Positions 32,190 through 40,217 of a stretch of DNA of 64,000 nucleotides are shown here, one piece after another (the first letter of the stretch is position 1; each line of letters opens with the position of its first letter). A program made the position numbers and the translations under genes. Source of the DNA: an uncultured Streptomyces sp. (GTDB lineage: Bacteria > Actinomycetota > Actinomycetes > Streptomycetales > Streptomycetaceae). The stretch lies in NCBI RefSeq assembly GCF_947488945.1, contig NZ_CANLBS010000008.1, positions 284,534-348,533 of the forward strand. The letters are read 5' to 3'. The notes beneath the pieces are model-generated. The model had not been told where the DNA came from and ran no database searches. It saw only the letters and a list, made by a program, of their open reading frames with translations.

Positions 32190-32218
32190 ACAATACTTGC
32201 ATGCGCTGGCTAATGCAA
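32190..32218 (-). promoter_or_regulatory. Promoter with overlapping operator for the aldo/keto reductase
   Basis: On the minus strand, TTGCAT (32218-32213) and TATTGT (32195-32190) are 17 bases apart, a near-consensus sigma-70-type promoter. The palindrome TTGCAT-N10-ATGCAA at 32197-32218 covers the -35 box and spacer, so a dimer bound there would block polymerase. The regulator gene is not adjacent. Confidence 0.65.
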
Positions 32219-32704
32219 ACGCACTATAACGGCGCACGGAAGTAATGGGCTCTCATCGCAGATGTGAGAGCGGGGCGGGGCCGTGCCGCGGGCGCGGAAG
32301 GTCAGCGGCGCTGAAGGGGCTGAAGGGGAATCCATCCGTGCAGCAGGGGGCGGGGGCACGCGGCACGCGGCACCCGCCAGGCAGGCGGCAGGCACGCGGC
32401 AGGCACAAGACGATGGGCATGCAAAAAAGGGAGCGCGATCGTTCGCACTCCCCAGGACCGGCCGCAGCCGCGCTCCGTCAGCCCTCCGGCCCGCGGCGAC
32501 CGCCCGCACACGCCGAGCGCGAACCCCGCGGGGCCGACACACAAGAACGCTCGGACCGTCGCCGACCCCCGGCCGGAACCCACGCTCGGGGCCGTCACCG
32601 CCCGGCCCGAAGCCGTAGTTGGGGGCCACCCCGTCCGGTCGTGGCCGGCGCCCCCGTCCCGCGACGGGGGGCGCTCGCCCGGGGCGGCGACTCGGGCTTC
32701 GTCG
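32219..32704. other. Non-coding region of about 490 bases
   Basis: It holds the terminator at 32423-32453 but no supported gene. Open frames here are arginine/proline-rich and lack ribosome sites. Confidence 0.5.
32423..32453 (-). terminator. Intrinsic terminator with T6 on the minus strand
   Basis: On the minus strand a hairpin (GGGAG/CTCCC with inner GCGA/TCGC) is followed by six T. It lies about 250 bases after the stop of the 54-aa peptide gene, whose transcript it would end. Confidence 0.6.
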
Positions 32705-32869
32705 TCACACCTCGTCGGCGTCGTCCGGGGCGGCGGGGATGTCCGGCTCCAGGAAGAGGTCCGCGTACTGCGGGGCCAGGTGCCCCCCGGCCAGGCCGAG
32801 GCGCGCGGCAGGGCGGATGTCGGCGGTGCCTTCGGCACGGCGCTCGACCGGCTGCGGCTGCAGAGGCAT
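32705..32869 (-). CDS. 54-aa peptide, possible ATP-grasp-modified precursor
   Basis: 54 residues. The N-terminal half is mixed (M-P-L-Q-P-Q-P-V-E-R-R-A-E-G-T-A-D-I-R-P). A G-L-A-G-G-H segment sits at 25-30. The C-terminal third is acidic: seven of the last 14 residues are Asp or Glu (E41, D43, D49, D50, D52, E53 and the like). There is no cysteine, lysine or serine and only one threonine. GGAG seven bases before the ATG supports a real gene despite its size. It is divergent from an ATP-grasp ligase gene and an MFS exporter, a layout typical of modified-peptide cassettes. I do not recognise the family, and a leader/core boundary is only guessed near G28-G29. Confidence 0.65.
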   Translation of the reverse strand: MPLQPQPVERRAEGTADIRPAARLGLAGGHLAPQYADLFLEPDIPAAPDDADEV

Positions 32870-33283
32870 GGTCACACTCCAGTTCGGTAGTACGCGCCCA
32901 CGAGAAGGTGGACGGTTTCGGGGCTCGGTGCGGCCCGTGACTTCCGGGCGGCGGGCGGCCTGCGGTCCGGTAGAGGGGGCCGCGGAACGGCCGTGCGCGC
33001 CCGCAGGCCGCGCTGCCGCCCGTTCGTTCTCCCCGTCGACCCGGCAACGGCCGCCTGGAGAACTGTAAGGTCTGCGCCGCGCTTCCATGGCACCGATTTG
33101 CCGTGCGGGCCGAGGTTTCCTCCGGATCGGCCCGATTCCCGGCCTCCCGCCGCGTGTCGGGGCGCGCCCCCGCGCGCCGGGAGGGCGCCGCCGCCCGCCC
33201 GGACGGACCCGGTGGCTTCCCCGGCGCGGGGCCCGCGAGAATGGCCGGTGACCTGCCCGTCCGCTCCCACCCTGGGGTACCTC
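32870..33283. other. Divergent control region between peptide gene and ATP-grasp gene
   Basis: 414 bases without a supported gene. An 11-bp inverted repeat, GCGGCCTGCGG (32955-32965) and its complement (33001-33011), could form a stem or a regulator site. A TAAGGT box at 33066 is a weak -10 candidate for the plus-strand genes. Confidence 0.4.
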
Positions 33284-34117
33284 GTGAGCACCGCCGCCGG
33301 CCGCCGGCCCTCCGTCCTGTTCGTCACGGACCTCGCCTACGAGGCCCGCGGCCGCCGCTACTGCGACGAGGACATCTTCCTGACCTCCCGCCTGCGCGCG
33401 GAGTTCGACCTGGCGCTGTGCCACCCGCGTGACGCCGCCGCGCTGCTCGGCCGCTTCGACGCCACGGTGGTGCGCAACAGCGGTCCGGTCCTCCACTACC
33501 CGCGGGAGTACGCGGCGTTCCGGGACCGCGCCGGGGAGCTGGGGACGCCGGTCTACAACGCCCTCGACGGGTCGGGCGACATGGCGGGCAAGCAGTACCT
33601 GGTGGATCTGGCGCGGGCCGGACTGCCCGTCATACCGACCGTGGACCGCGCCGCCGACCTGCACCTCCTGCCGCCGGCCGCCTCGTACGCGGTCAAGCCG
33701 AAGCTGGGGGCCGACTCCGAAGGCCTGCGGTTCGTGGAGCGGCCGGAACTGGACCCGGCCGAGGACGGCACCTGGCTCGTGCAACCGCGCGTCGACTTCG
33801 CCTACGAGGTGTCCTTCTACTTCGTGGACCAGGACTACTGCTACGCGCTGTACGCGCCGCACCCGGACCGGCGATGGGTGCTGGAGCCGTACGAGGCCAC
33901 CGGGACGGACCTGGAGTTCGCCCGGTCCTTCGTCGCCTGGAACACCCTGTCGCACGGCATCCAGCGCGTCGACGCGTGCCGGGCGCCGGGCGGGGAGCTG
34001 CTGCTGGTGGAGTTGGAGGACCTCAACCCGTACCTCTCGCTGGACCTCGTCCCGGCGGACGTCCGGGAGCTGTTCGTCACCCGTCTGACGGCCGCCGTAC
34101 GGGGCGTCCTGGGCTGA
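33284..34117 (+). CDS. ATP-grasp ligase-like protein
   Basis: 277 residues with an ATP-grasp layout. The N-terminal Rossmann-like part starts V-L-F-V-T-D-L-A-Y-E (11-20). Then come a Lys at 103 in A-G-K-Q-Y-L-V-D-L-A, the nucleotide-binding lysine strand Y-A-V-K-P-K-L-G-A-D-S-E-G-L (135-148), the hinge W-L-V-Q-P (164-168) and the metal-binding end E-L-E-D-L-N-P-Y (243-250). Such enzymes make amide or ester bonds through acyl phosphates. It is short compared with glutathione synthase or MvdC/D ligases. The GTG at 33284 has GGGG upstream. The exporter gene follows after 55 bases and the 54-aa peptide gene is divergent, so modification of that peptide is plausible. Confidence 0.82.
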   Translation: MSTAAGRRPSVLFVTDLAYEARGRRYCDEDIFLTSRLRAEFDLALCHPRDAAALLGRFDATVVRNSGPVLHYPREYAAFRDRAGELGTPVYNALDGSGDMAGKQYLVDLARAGLPVIPTVDRAADLHLLPPAASYAVKPKLGADSEGLRFVERPELDPAEDGTWLVQPRVDFAYEVSFYFVDQDYCYALYAPHPDRRWVLEPYEATGTDLEFARSFVAWNTLSHGIQRVDACRAPGGELLLVELEDLNPYLSLDLVPADVRELFVTRLTAAVRGVLG

Positions 34118-34172
34118 CACGTCCGGCGGTGCCCCGCATGCGGCCCCCCTGGGCCGGTGTGAGGGTGCAAGC

Positions 34173-36266
34173 GTGACCACTGCCAGCGAAACCCCCTCCG
34201 CCGCGCAGAGCGCAGCCGCCCCTCCCGTCCTCGATCCGCGCCGCCGCAACGTCGTCTTCGGCACCATCGTGCTGGGCATGCTGCTGGCCGCGCTGGACCA
34301 GACGATCGTGGGCACGGCCCTGCCGACGATCGTCTCGGACCTGGGCGGCGCGGAGCACATGTCGTGGGTGGTGACCGCGTATCTGCTGGCCGAGACGGTG
34401 GCGACGGTCCTGGTCGGCAAGTTCGGCGACCTGTTCGGCCGGAAGCTCGTCTTCCAGGTGTCGGCGATCATCTTCATCACCGGGTCGTTCCTGTGCGGCC
34501 TCGCCTCCGACATGCTGCTGCTGATCCTCTGGCGCGCCATGCAGGGCATCGGCGCGGGCGGGCTGATGGTCACGTCGATGGCGCTGATCGCCGACGTGAT
34601 CCCGCTGCGCGAGCGGGGCAAGTACCAGGGCGCGATCGGCGCGGTGTTCGGCATCGCGACGGTCCTCGGGCCGCTGCTGGGCGGCCTGTTCACCGACCAC
34701 CTGAGCTGGCGCTGGGCGTTCTACGTCAACGTGCCGATCGCGATCGTCGTGGTGATCGCCGCGGCCCGCAACATCCCCTCCGTCCGGGCGGCGGGCCGGC
34801 CGGTGATCGACTACCTGGGCATCGCGCTGGTCGCCGTGGGCGCGAGCGCGCTGATCCTCGCCACGAGCTGGGGCGGCAACGAGTACGCGTGGGGCTCCCC
34901 CATGATCATCGGTCTGTTCGCCGGCGGGGTGGTGGCGCTGGCCCTGTTCTGCGTGGTGGAGACGCGGGCGAAGGAACCGATGCTGCCGATGCGGCTGTTC
35001 CGCAACCCGGTCTTCACGGTCTGCTCGATCCTGAGCTTCATCGTGGGCTTCGCGATGCTCGGCGCGATGGTCTTCCTGCCGACGTATCTCCAGTACGTGG
35101 ACGGGGACTCGGCGACCGTCTCGGGCGTCCGGACGCTGCCGATGGTGCTCGGGCTGCTCGTCGCGTCGATCTTCAGCGGCAACGTGGTCAGCAAGACCGG
35201 CCACTACCGGATCTTCCCCATCGTCGGCTCGGCGGTGATGGCCGTCGGGCTCTACCTGCTCTCGCGGATGGGGCCGGAGAGCGGGGTGTGGCTGGAGTCG
35301 CTGTACATGGTGGTGCTCGGTCTGGGCATCGGGCTGGCGATGCAGGTGCTGACGATCGCCGTGCAGAACACCGTCGACTACTCCGACCTGGGCACCGCCA
35401 CCTCGGGGGTGACGTTCTTCCGGACGCTCGGCAGCTCCTTCGGCACCGCGGTGTTCGGCACGATCTACGCCAACGCGCTCACCCCCCGCCTCCGCGACGG
35501 GGTGGCCGCCGCCGCACGGGCCGGCGGCGATCCGGCGGCCATGGCCCAGGCGTCGCAGAGCCCGCAGGCGCTGCACGCGCTGCCGGCCGCCCAGTCCGGG
35601 CCGATCGTGCAGGCGTACGCGGACACCCTGCACACCGTCTTCCTCTGGACCGTGCCGGTGGCGCTCATCGGCTTCGTCGTCTCGCTCTTCCTGCGCCAGG
35701 TGAAGCTGCGGGACTCGGCGCGGGCCGGCTCCACCGACATGGGCGAGGGGTTCGCACAGCCGTCGGCCGGGGACTCGGCGCGGGTGCTGGAGCTGTCGGT
35801 GGCGAAGATCCTGCGGGGCGCGGGCCCGGACACCGCGCGGCGGGTCGTCGCGGAGTCGGACACCCGGCTCGACATGGCCGGCGCCTGGGCGGTGATGCAG
35901 GTCGACCTCTTCACCCGGATGGTCGGGCACGCGGGCCTCGGCCTGATCGCGGCCCGCCACCGCGTCCCGCCGGAGGTGCTGGTCCCGGTCTTCGCCCGGA
36001 TGACGGACGAGGGGTACCTGACCGGTGACGGCGGGCTGTTCACCCATACGGCGGCGGGCAGCCGCGAGGCAGCCGTCATCTCCGACGCCTGGGGCCGCTG
36101 GCTCAACGACCGGCTGGCCGAGGACGGCGCCCCGGCGGACGACCGTCGGCTGCGCGCCGCGGTGGACGTGATCGCCAAGCGCCTGCTGGCCGAGGACCTC
36201 GCCCACGAGCTGTCCCCGGCGCCGGCCCGCCCGGTCGGATCGACGCGGGTGGGCGCCGTAGCCTGA
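34173..36266 (+). CDS. 14-TM MFS exporter (DHA2/EmrB-QacA family) with C-terminal extension
   Basis: 697 residues. About 14 membrane helices between residues 27 and 510 carry the DHA2 markers: L-D-Q-T-I-V-G-T-A-L-P-T-I in helix 1 (motif D1) and G-K-F-G-D-L-F-G-R-K between helices 2 and 3 (motif A). It uses the proton gradient to expel drugs or metabolites. The last 185 residues (about 512-697) are a charged cytoplasmic domain, possibly winged-helix-like, that ordinary EmrB-type exporters lack. The GTG at 34173 has GAGGGTG nearby. Placed right after the ATP-grasp gene, it may export the product of that system or give self-resistance. Confidence 0.9.
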   Translation: MTTASETPSAAQSAAAPPVLDPRRRNVVFGTIVLGMLLAALDQTIVGTALPTIVSDLGGAEHMSWVVTAYLLAETVATVLVGKFGDLFGRKLVFQVSAIIFITGSFLCGLASDMLLLILWRAMQGIGAGGLMVTSMALIADVIPLRERGKYQGAIGAVFGIATVLGPLLGGLFTDHLSWRWAFYVNVPIAIVVVIAAARNIPSVRAAGRPVIDYLGIALVAVGASALILATSWGGNEYAWGSPMIIGLFAGGVVALALFCVVETRAKEPMLPMRLFRNPVFTVCSILSFIVGFAMLGAMVFLPTYLQYVDGDSATVSGVRTLPMVLGLLVASIFSGNVVSKTGHYRIFPIVGSAVMAVGLYLLSRMGPESGVWLESLYMVVLGLGIGLAMQVLTIAVQNTVDYSDLGTATSGVTFFRTLGSSFGTAVFGTIYANALTPRLRDGVAAAARAGGDPAAMAQASQSPQALHALPAAQSGPIVQAYADTLHTVFLWTVPVALIGFVVSLFLRQVKLRDSARAGSTDMGEGFAQPSAGDSARVLELSVAKILRGAGPDTARRVVAESDTRLDMAGAWAVMQVDLFTRMVGHAGLGLIAARHRVPPEVLVPVFARMTDEGYLTGDGGLFTHTAAGSREAAVISDAWGRWLNDRLAEDGAPADDRRLRAAVDVIAKRLLAEDLAHELSPAPARPVGSTRVGAVA

Positions 36267-36284
36267 CGCCACGCCCGTCCCGGC

Positions 36285-36920
36285 TCAGCTCGGCGGCGGG
36301 TGCTCCCAGGACCTGGGGCGCGCCAAGGCCTCCCATTCGGGCCTCAGCAGGGAGAGGACCGCCTGGTCGTACCGTCGGCCCCGGTGCAGGCACGCCGAAC
36401 GGCGCACCCCTTCGCGGACGAAGCCCGACCGGCCCAGCACGGAGAGCGCGGGCCGGTTGCCGGTGTGGGTGAGGGCCTCGACCCGGTGCAGGGGCAGGTC
36501 GCCGAACGCCAGGTCCACCAGGGCGTCGAGGGCGGACGCGCCCACGCCCCGGCCCCGGTGCGCGGCGTCGAGCAGCAGGTACGCCTCGGCGGTGCCGTCG
36601 GAGAGGTTCTCTTCGACGAGGGCGGCATGGCCGACGGGGGTGCCGTCCGGAAGGAGGACCAGGAAGTCGTCCCGGTCGTCGTCGGCGAGGTACCGCTCGA
36701 CACGCTCACTCATCATGTGCAGGGAACTGGGCCAGGCCCCGACCTCCAGCGCTGCCGCGGGGTCGGAACGCCACCGCCGCAGGAGCTCGGCGTCCTCGAG
36801 CTCCAGCGGGGCGAGGGAGATGTTGCGGCCGTGCCGGCACGGCACCCTGGCTGCGTCGTGGGGCTCGCCGTCGGCGTCCCGCGGGGCGTCGTGGCCGTGC
36901 CCGGTCGGCGTGGGGATCAT
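36285..36920 (-). CDS. GNAT-family N-acetyltransferase
   Basis: 211 residues. After a 35-residue charged start, a GNAT fold of the RimJ/RimL kind: L-A-P-L-E-L-E-D-A-E-L-L-R-R-W, a V-G-H-A-A-L-V strand, the acetyl-CoA loop H-R-G-R-G-V-G-A-S-A-L and the tail R-P-A-L-S-V-L-G-R-S-G-F-V-R-E-G. It transfers acetyl from acetyl-CoA to an amine, on a protein N-terminus or a small molecule. Convergent with the MFS exporter (18 bases between stops). The start is weakly supported by ribosome site; a shorter protein starting within the first 40 residues is possible. Confidence 0.85.
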   Translation of the reverse strand: MIPTPTGHGHDAPRDADGEPHDAARVPCRHGRNISLAPLELEDAELLRRWRSDPAAALEVGAWPSSLHMMSERVERYLADDDRDDFLVLLPDGTPVGHAALVEENLSDGTAEAYLLLDAAHRGRGVGASALDALVDLAFGDLPLHRVEALTHTGNRPALSVLGRSGFVREGVRRSACLHRGRRYDQAVLSLLRPEWEALARPRSWEHPPPS

Positions 36921-36963
36921 GCGCGGGAAACTACCCGGCCGGGCAGTGCCCGGCCAACGGTTT

Positions 36964-37410
36964 TCAGTCGATGAAGACGCCCCGTGCGTACACCCACGGG
37001 CCTTCGTGGCGGACGAAGGCGGACTTCTCGTGGAGGGTGCCGGGGGTGCCGTCGTCGGTGAAGTGGGCGCGGAAGGTGACCGTGCCGGTGCGGTGGAAGG
37101 CGGTGCCGTCCGTGGCGTCCAGGATCTCCAGACGCTGCCAGCGCAGTGCCGGGTCGAATGCGATCGACGGTGGCCGGGTCTCCTGGAGCCAGGTGCGCAG
37201 CAGGTAGTCGGCGTCCTGGGTGACGAAGGCGGCGTACCGGGAGCGCATGAGCTGTTCGCAGGTGGCGGCGTGGGCCTCTCCTGCGTGGAACCGGCCGCAG
37301 CACAGGCCGTAGGCGGCGGGCAGGCCGCAGGGGCACGGGGACTCCGGGGAGATCCCGGGGCCCCGGACGGGGGCGGCGGGTCGCTTCGATCGGGAGGCGC
37401 GTGGGGACAT
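36964..37410 (-). CDS. YchJ-like (UPF0225) SEC-C motif protein
   Basis: 148 residues. A zinc-binding C-P-C-G...C-C-G-R-F-H segment at about 26-42 (SEC-C type) is followed by a compact NTF2-like domain: E-Q-L-M-R-S-R-Y-A-A-F, then beta strands ending in F-V-R-H-E-G-P-W-V-Y. This is the YchJ/UPF0225 family, of unknown function, usually a little over 120 residues. It lies 43 bases upstream of the acetyltransferase and may be cotranscribed. The ATG at 37410 was chosen because it begins the family sequence; the open frame continues further upstream without family sequence. Confidence 0.88.
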   Translation of the reverse strand: MSPRASRSKRPAAPVRGPGISPESPCPCGLPAAYGLCCGRFHAGEAHAATCEQLMRSRYAAFVTQDADYLLRTWLQETRPPSIAFDPALRWQRLEILDATDGTAFHRTGTVTFRAHFTDDGTPGTLHEKSAFVRHEGPWVYARGVFID

Positions 37411-37560
37411 GGCTCCATTGTCCCCCGCCGCCGGGACGGGCCGGAATCGGGGCGGGCCGGCGGCGTGCGGGACGGGCCGGGGCGGCGCGGCGCGGGCAGC
37501 GAACGCGGTTGTCGCCGGGCGACCTTGACACCGCGGCCCGGCGGCGGACAGAGTCCGGCG

Positions 37561-39048
37561 GTGGAGATCACCGAGCTGACCGAGGCCGAGCGCCGGGTCC
37601 GGGACGCGTTCGCGTCCGGGGACGTCGTGGACTTCCGTACCGGCGCCGCGGAGGCGGACGATCCGGAGGCGGGCGCGGGGTGGGGCGAGGAGCGGACGGT
37701 GCGCGCGGCCGTGCTGCGTCACCTGCTGCTGGCCGGTCCGCGTGCGGAGGGCGAGATCGCCGCGCTGCGGCTGCGGGGCGCCCGGATCACCGGCGAGCTG
37801 AACGTCCGGTACGCGGTCTTCGACTGCGCGGTGGTGCTGGCCGACTGCCACTTCGAGCGGACGCCGAACCTGTACGGGGCGCAGCTGCGGCAGCTCAACC
37901 TGAGCCGTTCGGTGCTGCCCGGCCTGGACGCGGACACCCTGCGGGTCGACGGGGCGCTGCGGCTCACCGACTGCCGGGTTCCCGGCGCGGTGCGGCTGGG
38001 CGGTTGCCGGGTCCAGCAGGCGGTGTTCCTGGAGCGGGCCAGGATCGGGGTGCCGGCGGACGGCGTCGGGGAGCGGCTGGACGGTCCGGCGCTCGTGCTG
38101 AGCCACGCGGTGACCGGGGACGACGTCTGGGCACTCGGGGCGGTGGTGCACGGCGGGTTCACGCTCGTGGGCGCGAGCGTCACCGGCCAGGTGAGGATGG
38201 ACGACGCGGAGCTGCACCATCCCGGTGGGACGGCGCTGGACGCGGAGACGCTGACGGTCGGCAGCGACCTGCACGCCATGCGGCTGGTCGCGCGGGGGCG
38301 GGTCAATCTGCGCGGGGTCCGGATACCGGGGCAGCTCAACTTCGCTCACGCGCGGTTCTCCCACCCCGAGGGGGTGGCGCTGCGCGCCAGCGGCATGGTG
38401 GTGGGCGAGATCTGGCTGCGGGAGGCCGCGCCGATCGAGGGCACGGTGAACCTGCGCCGCACCCGGACGGAGCTGCTGCACGCCGAGCCCTCGGTCTGGC
38501 CGGTCCGGGTCCAGACCGACGGCCTGACGTACACCTCGCTGACCCCCCACCTGCCCGCCGTACAGCGGTTGGCGCTGCTGGAGCGCGACGACCAGGGCCA
38601 TGTGCCGTACGGGTACGAGCAGTTGGCAGCCTCGTACCGGCGGATCGGGGACGGGGACGCGGCGCGCACGGTGCTGCTGGCCAAGGAACGCGGGTACCGT
38701 GCCACGCTGCCCGCGTACGCGAAGTTCTGGGGGCTGCTGCAGGACGTGACCGTCGGGTACGGCTTCCGGCCGGTGCGGGCGGCGGGGTGGCTGTTCTCGC
38801 TGCTGCTGGCGGGGGCGGCACTGTTCGCCGCGCACCCGCCGTCGCCGCTGAAGCCCGACGAGGCGCCGCCGTTCAACGCGGTGTTCTACACCCTGGACCT
38901 GCTGCTGCCGATCGTCGATTTCGGCCAGGAGAAGGCGTTCGACCCGCAGGGCGGATACCAGTGGCTGTCGTATCTGCTGATCGTGACCGGGTGGCTGCTC
39001 GCGACCACCATCGCGGCGGGCATCACCCGGTCCGTCAGCCGTCAATGA
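37561..39048 (+). CDS. Beta-helix (pentapeptide-like) membrane protein
   Basis: 495 residues. Positions about 65-345 are repeats of roughly 20 residues with [AL]-x-L-x-G-A-x-[IV]-x-G-x-[LV] character, like right-handed beta-helix or pentapeptide proteins. Two membrane helices near 405-425 and 466-487 anchor the C-terminus. In streptomycetes similar proteins are often called membrane-associated oxidoreductase, but no oxidoreductase motif is visible. The GTG at 37561 gives a natural N-terminus V-E-I-T-E-L; the ribosome site is weak. The upstream open frame is a shadow of the opposite gene. No operon partner is evident. Confidence 0.85.
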   Translation: MEITELTEAERRVRDAFASGDVVDFRTGAAEADDPEAGAGWGEERTVRAAVLRHLLLAGPRAEGEIAALRLRGARITGELNVRYAVFDCAVVLADCHFERTPNLYGAQLRQLNLSRSVLPGLDADTLRVDGALRLTDCRVPGAVRLGGCRVQQAVFLERARIGVPADGVGERLDGPALVLSHAVTGDDVWALGAVVHGGFTLVGASVTGQVRMDDAELHHPGGTALDAETLTVGSDLHAMRLVARGRVNLRGVRIPGQLNFAHARFSHPEGVALRASGMVVGEIWLREAAPIEGTVNLRRTRTELLHAEPSVWPVRVQTDGLTYTSLTPHLPAVQRLALLERDDQGHVPYGYEQLAASYRRIGDGDAARTVLLAKERGYRATLPAYAKFWGLLQDVTVGYGFRPVRAAGWLFSLLLAGAALFAAHPPSPLKPDEAPPFNAVFYTLDLLLPIVDFGQEKAFDPQGGYQWLSYLLIVTGWLLATTIAAGITRSVSRQ

Positions 39049-39076
39049 CGTGGCGTCAGCTTTTACCGACGCGACG

Positions 39077-39886
39077 TCAGTTCTTGCGGGCGACGCCCGC
39101 GTAGCCGGGGATCGGCTCGTCGCCGGGGACGGGGATGACCTCGCCCAGCTCGGGGTGCCAGTCGGCGGAGAGGGAGACGCCCGGCTCGACCAGTTCCAGG
39201 CCGTGGAAGAACGCGGTGACCTCGTCACGGGTGCGCGGGCGGAACGTCATGCCGCGCTCCTTGTACATCGCCCGTGCCTGGGCGGCGCCCTCCGGGTTGA
39301 AGTCGCCGGTGGTCTGGGACAGGACGAGATAGCTGCCGGGGGCCAGCCGCTCCACCAGGCGGTCGACCAGCTCGGCGGCCCCGTCCTCGTCGTCCAGGAA
39401 GTGCAGCAGCGCCAGCAGCGAGAGGGCGACCGGCTGGTCGAAGTCGAGCACCTTGCCGGCCTCTTCGAGGATCGTGCCCGGCTTCCGGGCGTCGACCTGG
39501 ATGTACTCGGTGGCGCCCTCGGGCGTCGAGCGCAGCAGGGCCGCCGCGTGGGCGAGCACGATCGGGTCGTTGTCGCAGTAGACGACCCTGGCGTCGGGCG
39601 CGGCCGCTTGGGCGATCTGGTGCAGGTTCGGCTCGGTGGGTATGCCGGTGCCGATGTCCAGGAACTGGCGGACGCCGCGCGAGGCCAGCCACCGGGTGGC
39701 GCGGTGCATGAAGGCGCGGTTGACCTTGGCCATGTCTCCGCCGCGGGCGTCCAGGGCGAGCAGTTGGCGGGCCATCTCCTCGTCGACCGGGTAGTTGTCC
39801 TTGCCGCCGAGGAACCAGTCGTACATCCGCGCGGGATGCGGCTTGGTGGTGTCGATCTCGATGGCCTGCGGTTCCTGCCCGGTCAT
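39077..39886 (-). CDS. SAM-dependent methyltransferase (DUF574-like)
   Basis: 269 residues of a common streptomycete methyltransferase family. The start D-T-T-K-P-H-P-A-R-M-Y-D-W-F-L-G-G-K-D-N-Y is its signature. The SAM motif I is F-L-D-I-G-T-G-I-P-T (about 77-86), followed by V-V-Y-C-D-N-D-P-I-V. The target is unknown. Products of this family often sit next to DUF397/XRE regulator pairs, as here: the DUF397 gene begins 95 bases upstream on the same strand. The ATG at 39886 has GGAG six bases away. Confidence 0.92.
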   Translation of the reverse strand: MTGQEPQAIEIDTTKPHPARMYDWFLGGKDNYPVDEEMARQLLALDARGGDMAKVNRAFMHRATRWLASRGVRQFLDIGTGIPTEPNLHQIAQAAAPDARVVYCDNDPIVLAHAAALLRSTPEGATEYIQVDARKPGTILEEAGKVLDFDQPVALSLLALLHFLDDEDGAAELVDRLVERLAPGSYLVLSQTTGDFNPEGAAQARAMYKERGMTFRPRTRDEVTAFFHGLELVEPGVSLSADWHPELGEVIPVPGDEPIPGYAGVARKN

Positions 39887-39980
39887 GGCGCGCTCCGTTG
39901 GTCGTCCGTCGTGGCGGGGGTTGGCTGCGTGGGGCTGGGCGTGGGGCTGGGGTGTGGCTGGAGAATACGCGGCGGTGCGC

Positions 39981-40217
39981 TCAGGTGAGGAGGAAATCGG
40001 CCTGGCCGGCCTTCGCACCCTGGATGAAGGCGGCGATCTCGCCGTGGGAGTAGATGAGCGCGGGGCCGTCGGGGTCGGCCGACTGGCGCACGGCGACCCG
40101 GCCGTCGGCCAGCTTCATGGCCTCGACGCAGTTGCCGCCGTTGCCGCCGCTCCACGGCTTGTACCAGCCCTCGGAGCCGAGGTCGGCGGCCGGCATGCCG
40201 TTGTATATGTGGCTCAT
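39981..40217 (-). CDS. DUF397 small regulatory partner protein
   Basis: 78 residues with the DUF397 pattern W-Y-K-P-W-S-G-G-N-G-G-N-C-V-E-A, V-A-V-R-Q-S-A-D-P-D-G-P and a closing A-A-F-I-Q-G-A-K-A-G. In Streptomyces such proteins work with the XRE/DUF5753 regulator encoded directly upstream, as in WhiJ- and BldB-like systems, and are thought to sequester it. The start codon overlaps the regulator stop (TGATG), with AAGGAG five bases before the ATG. Cytoplasmic; no membrane segment. Confidence 0.93.
   Translation of the reverse strand: MSHIYNGMPAADLGSEGWYKPWSGGNGGNCVEAMKLADGRVAVRQSADPDGPALIYSHGEIAAFIQGAKAGQADFLLT

Noticed and set aside
34077..36272. A 731-codon minus-strand open frame opposite the MFS gene
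   Set aside because: Arg/His/Gln/Glu-rich antisense shadow with no hydrophobic segments; the plus strand has a complete DHA2 transporter.
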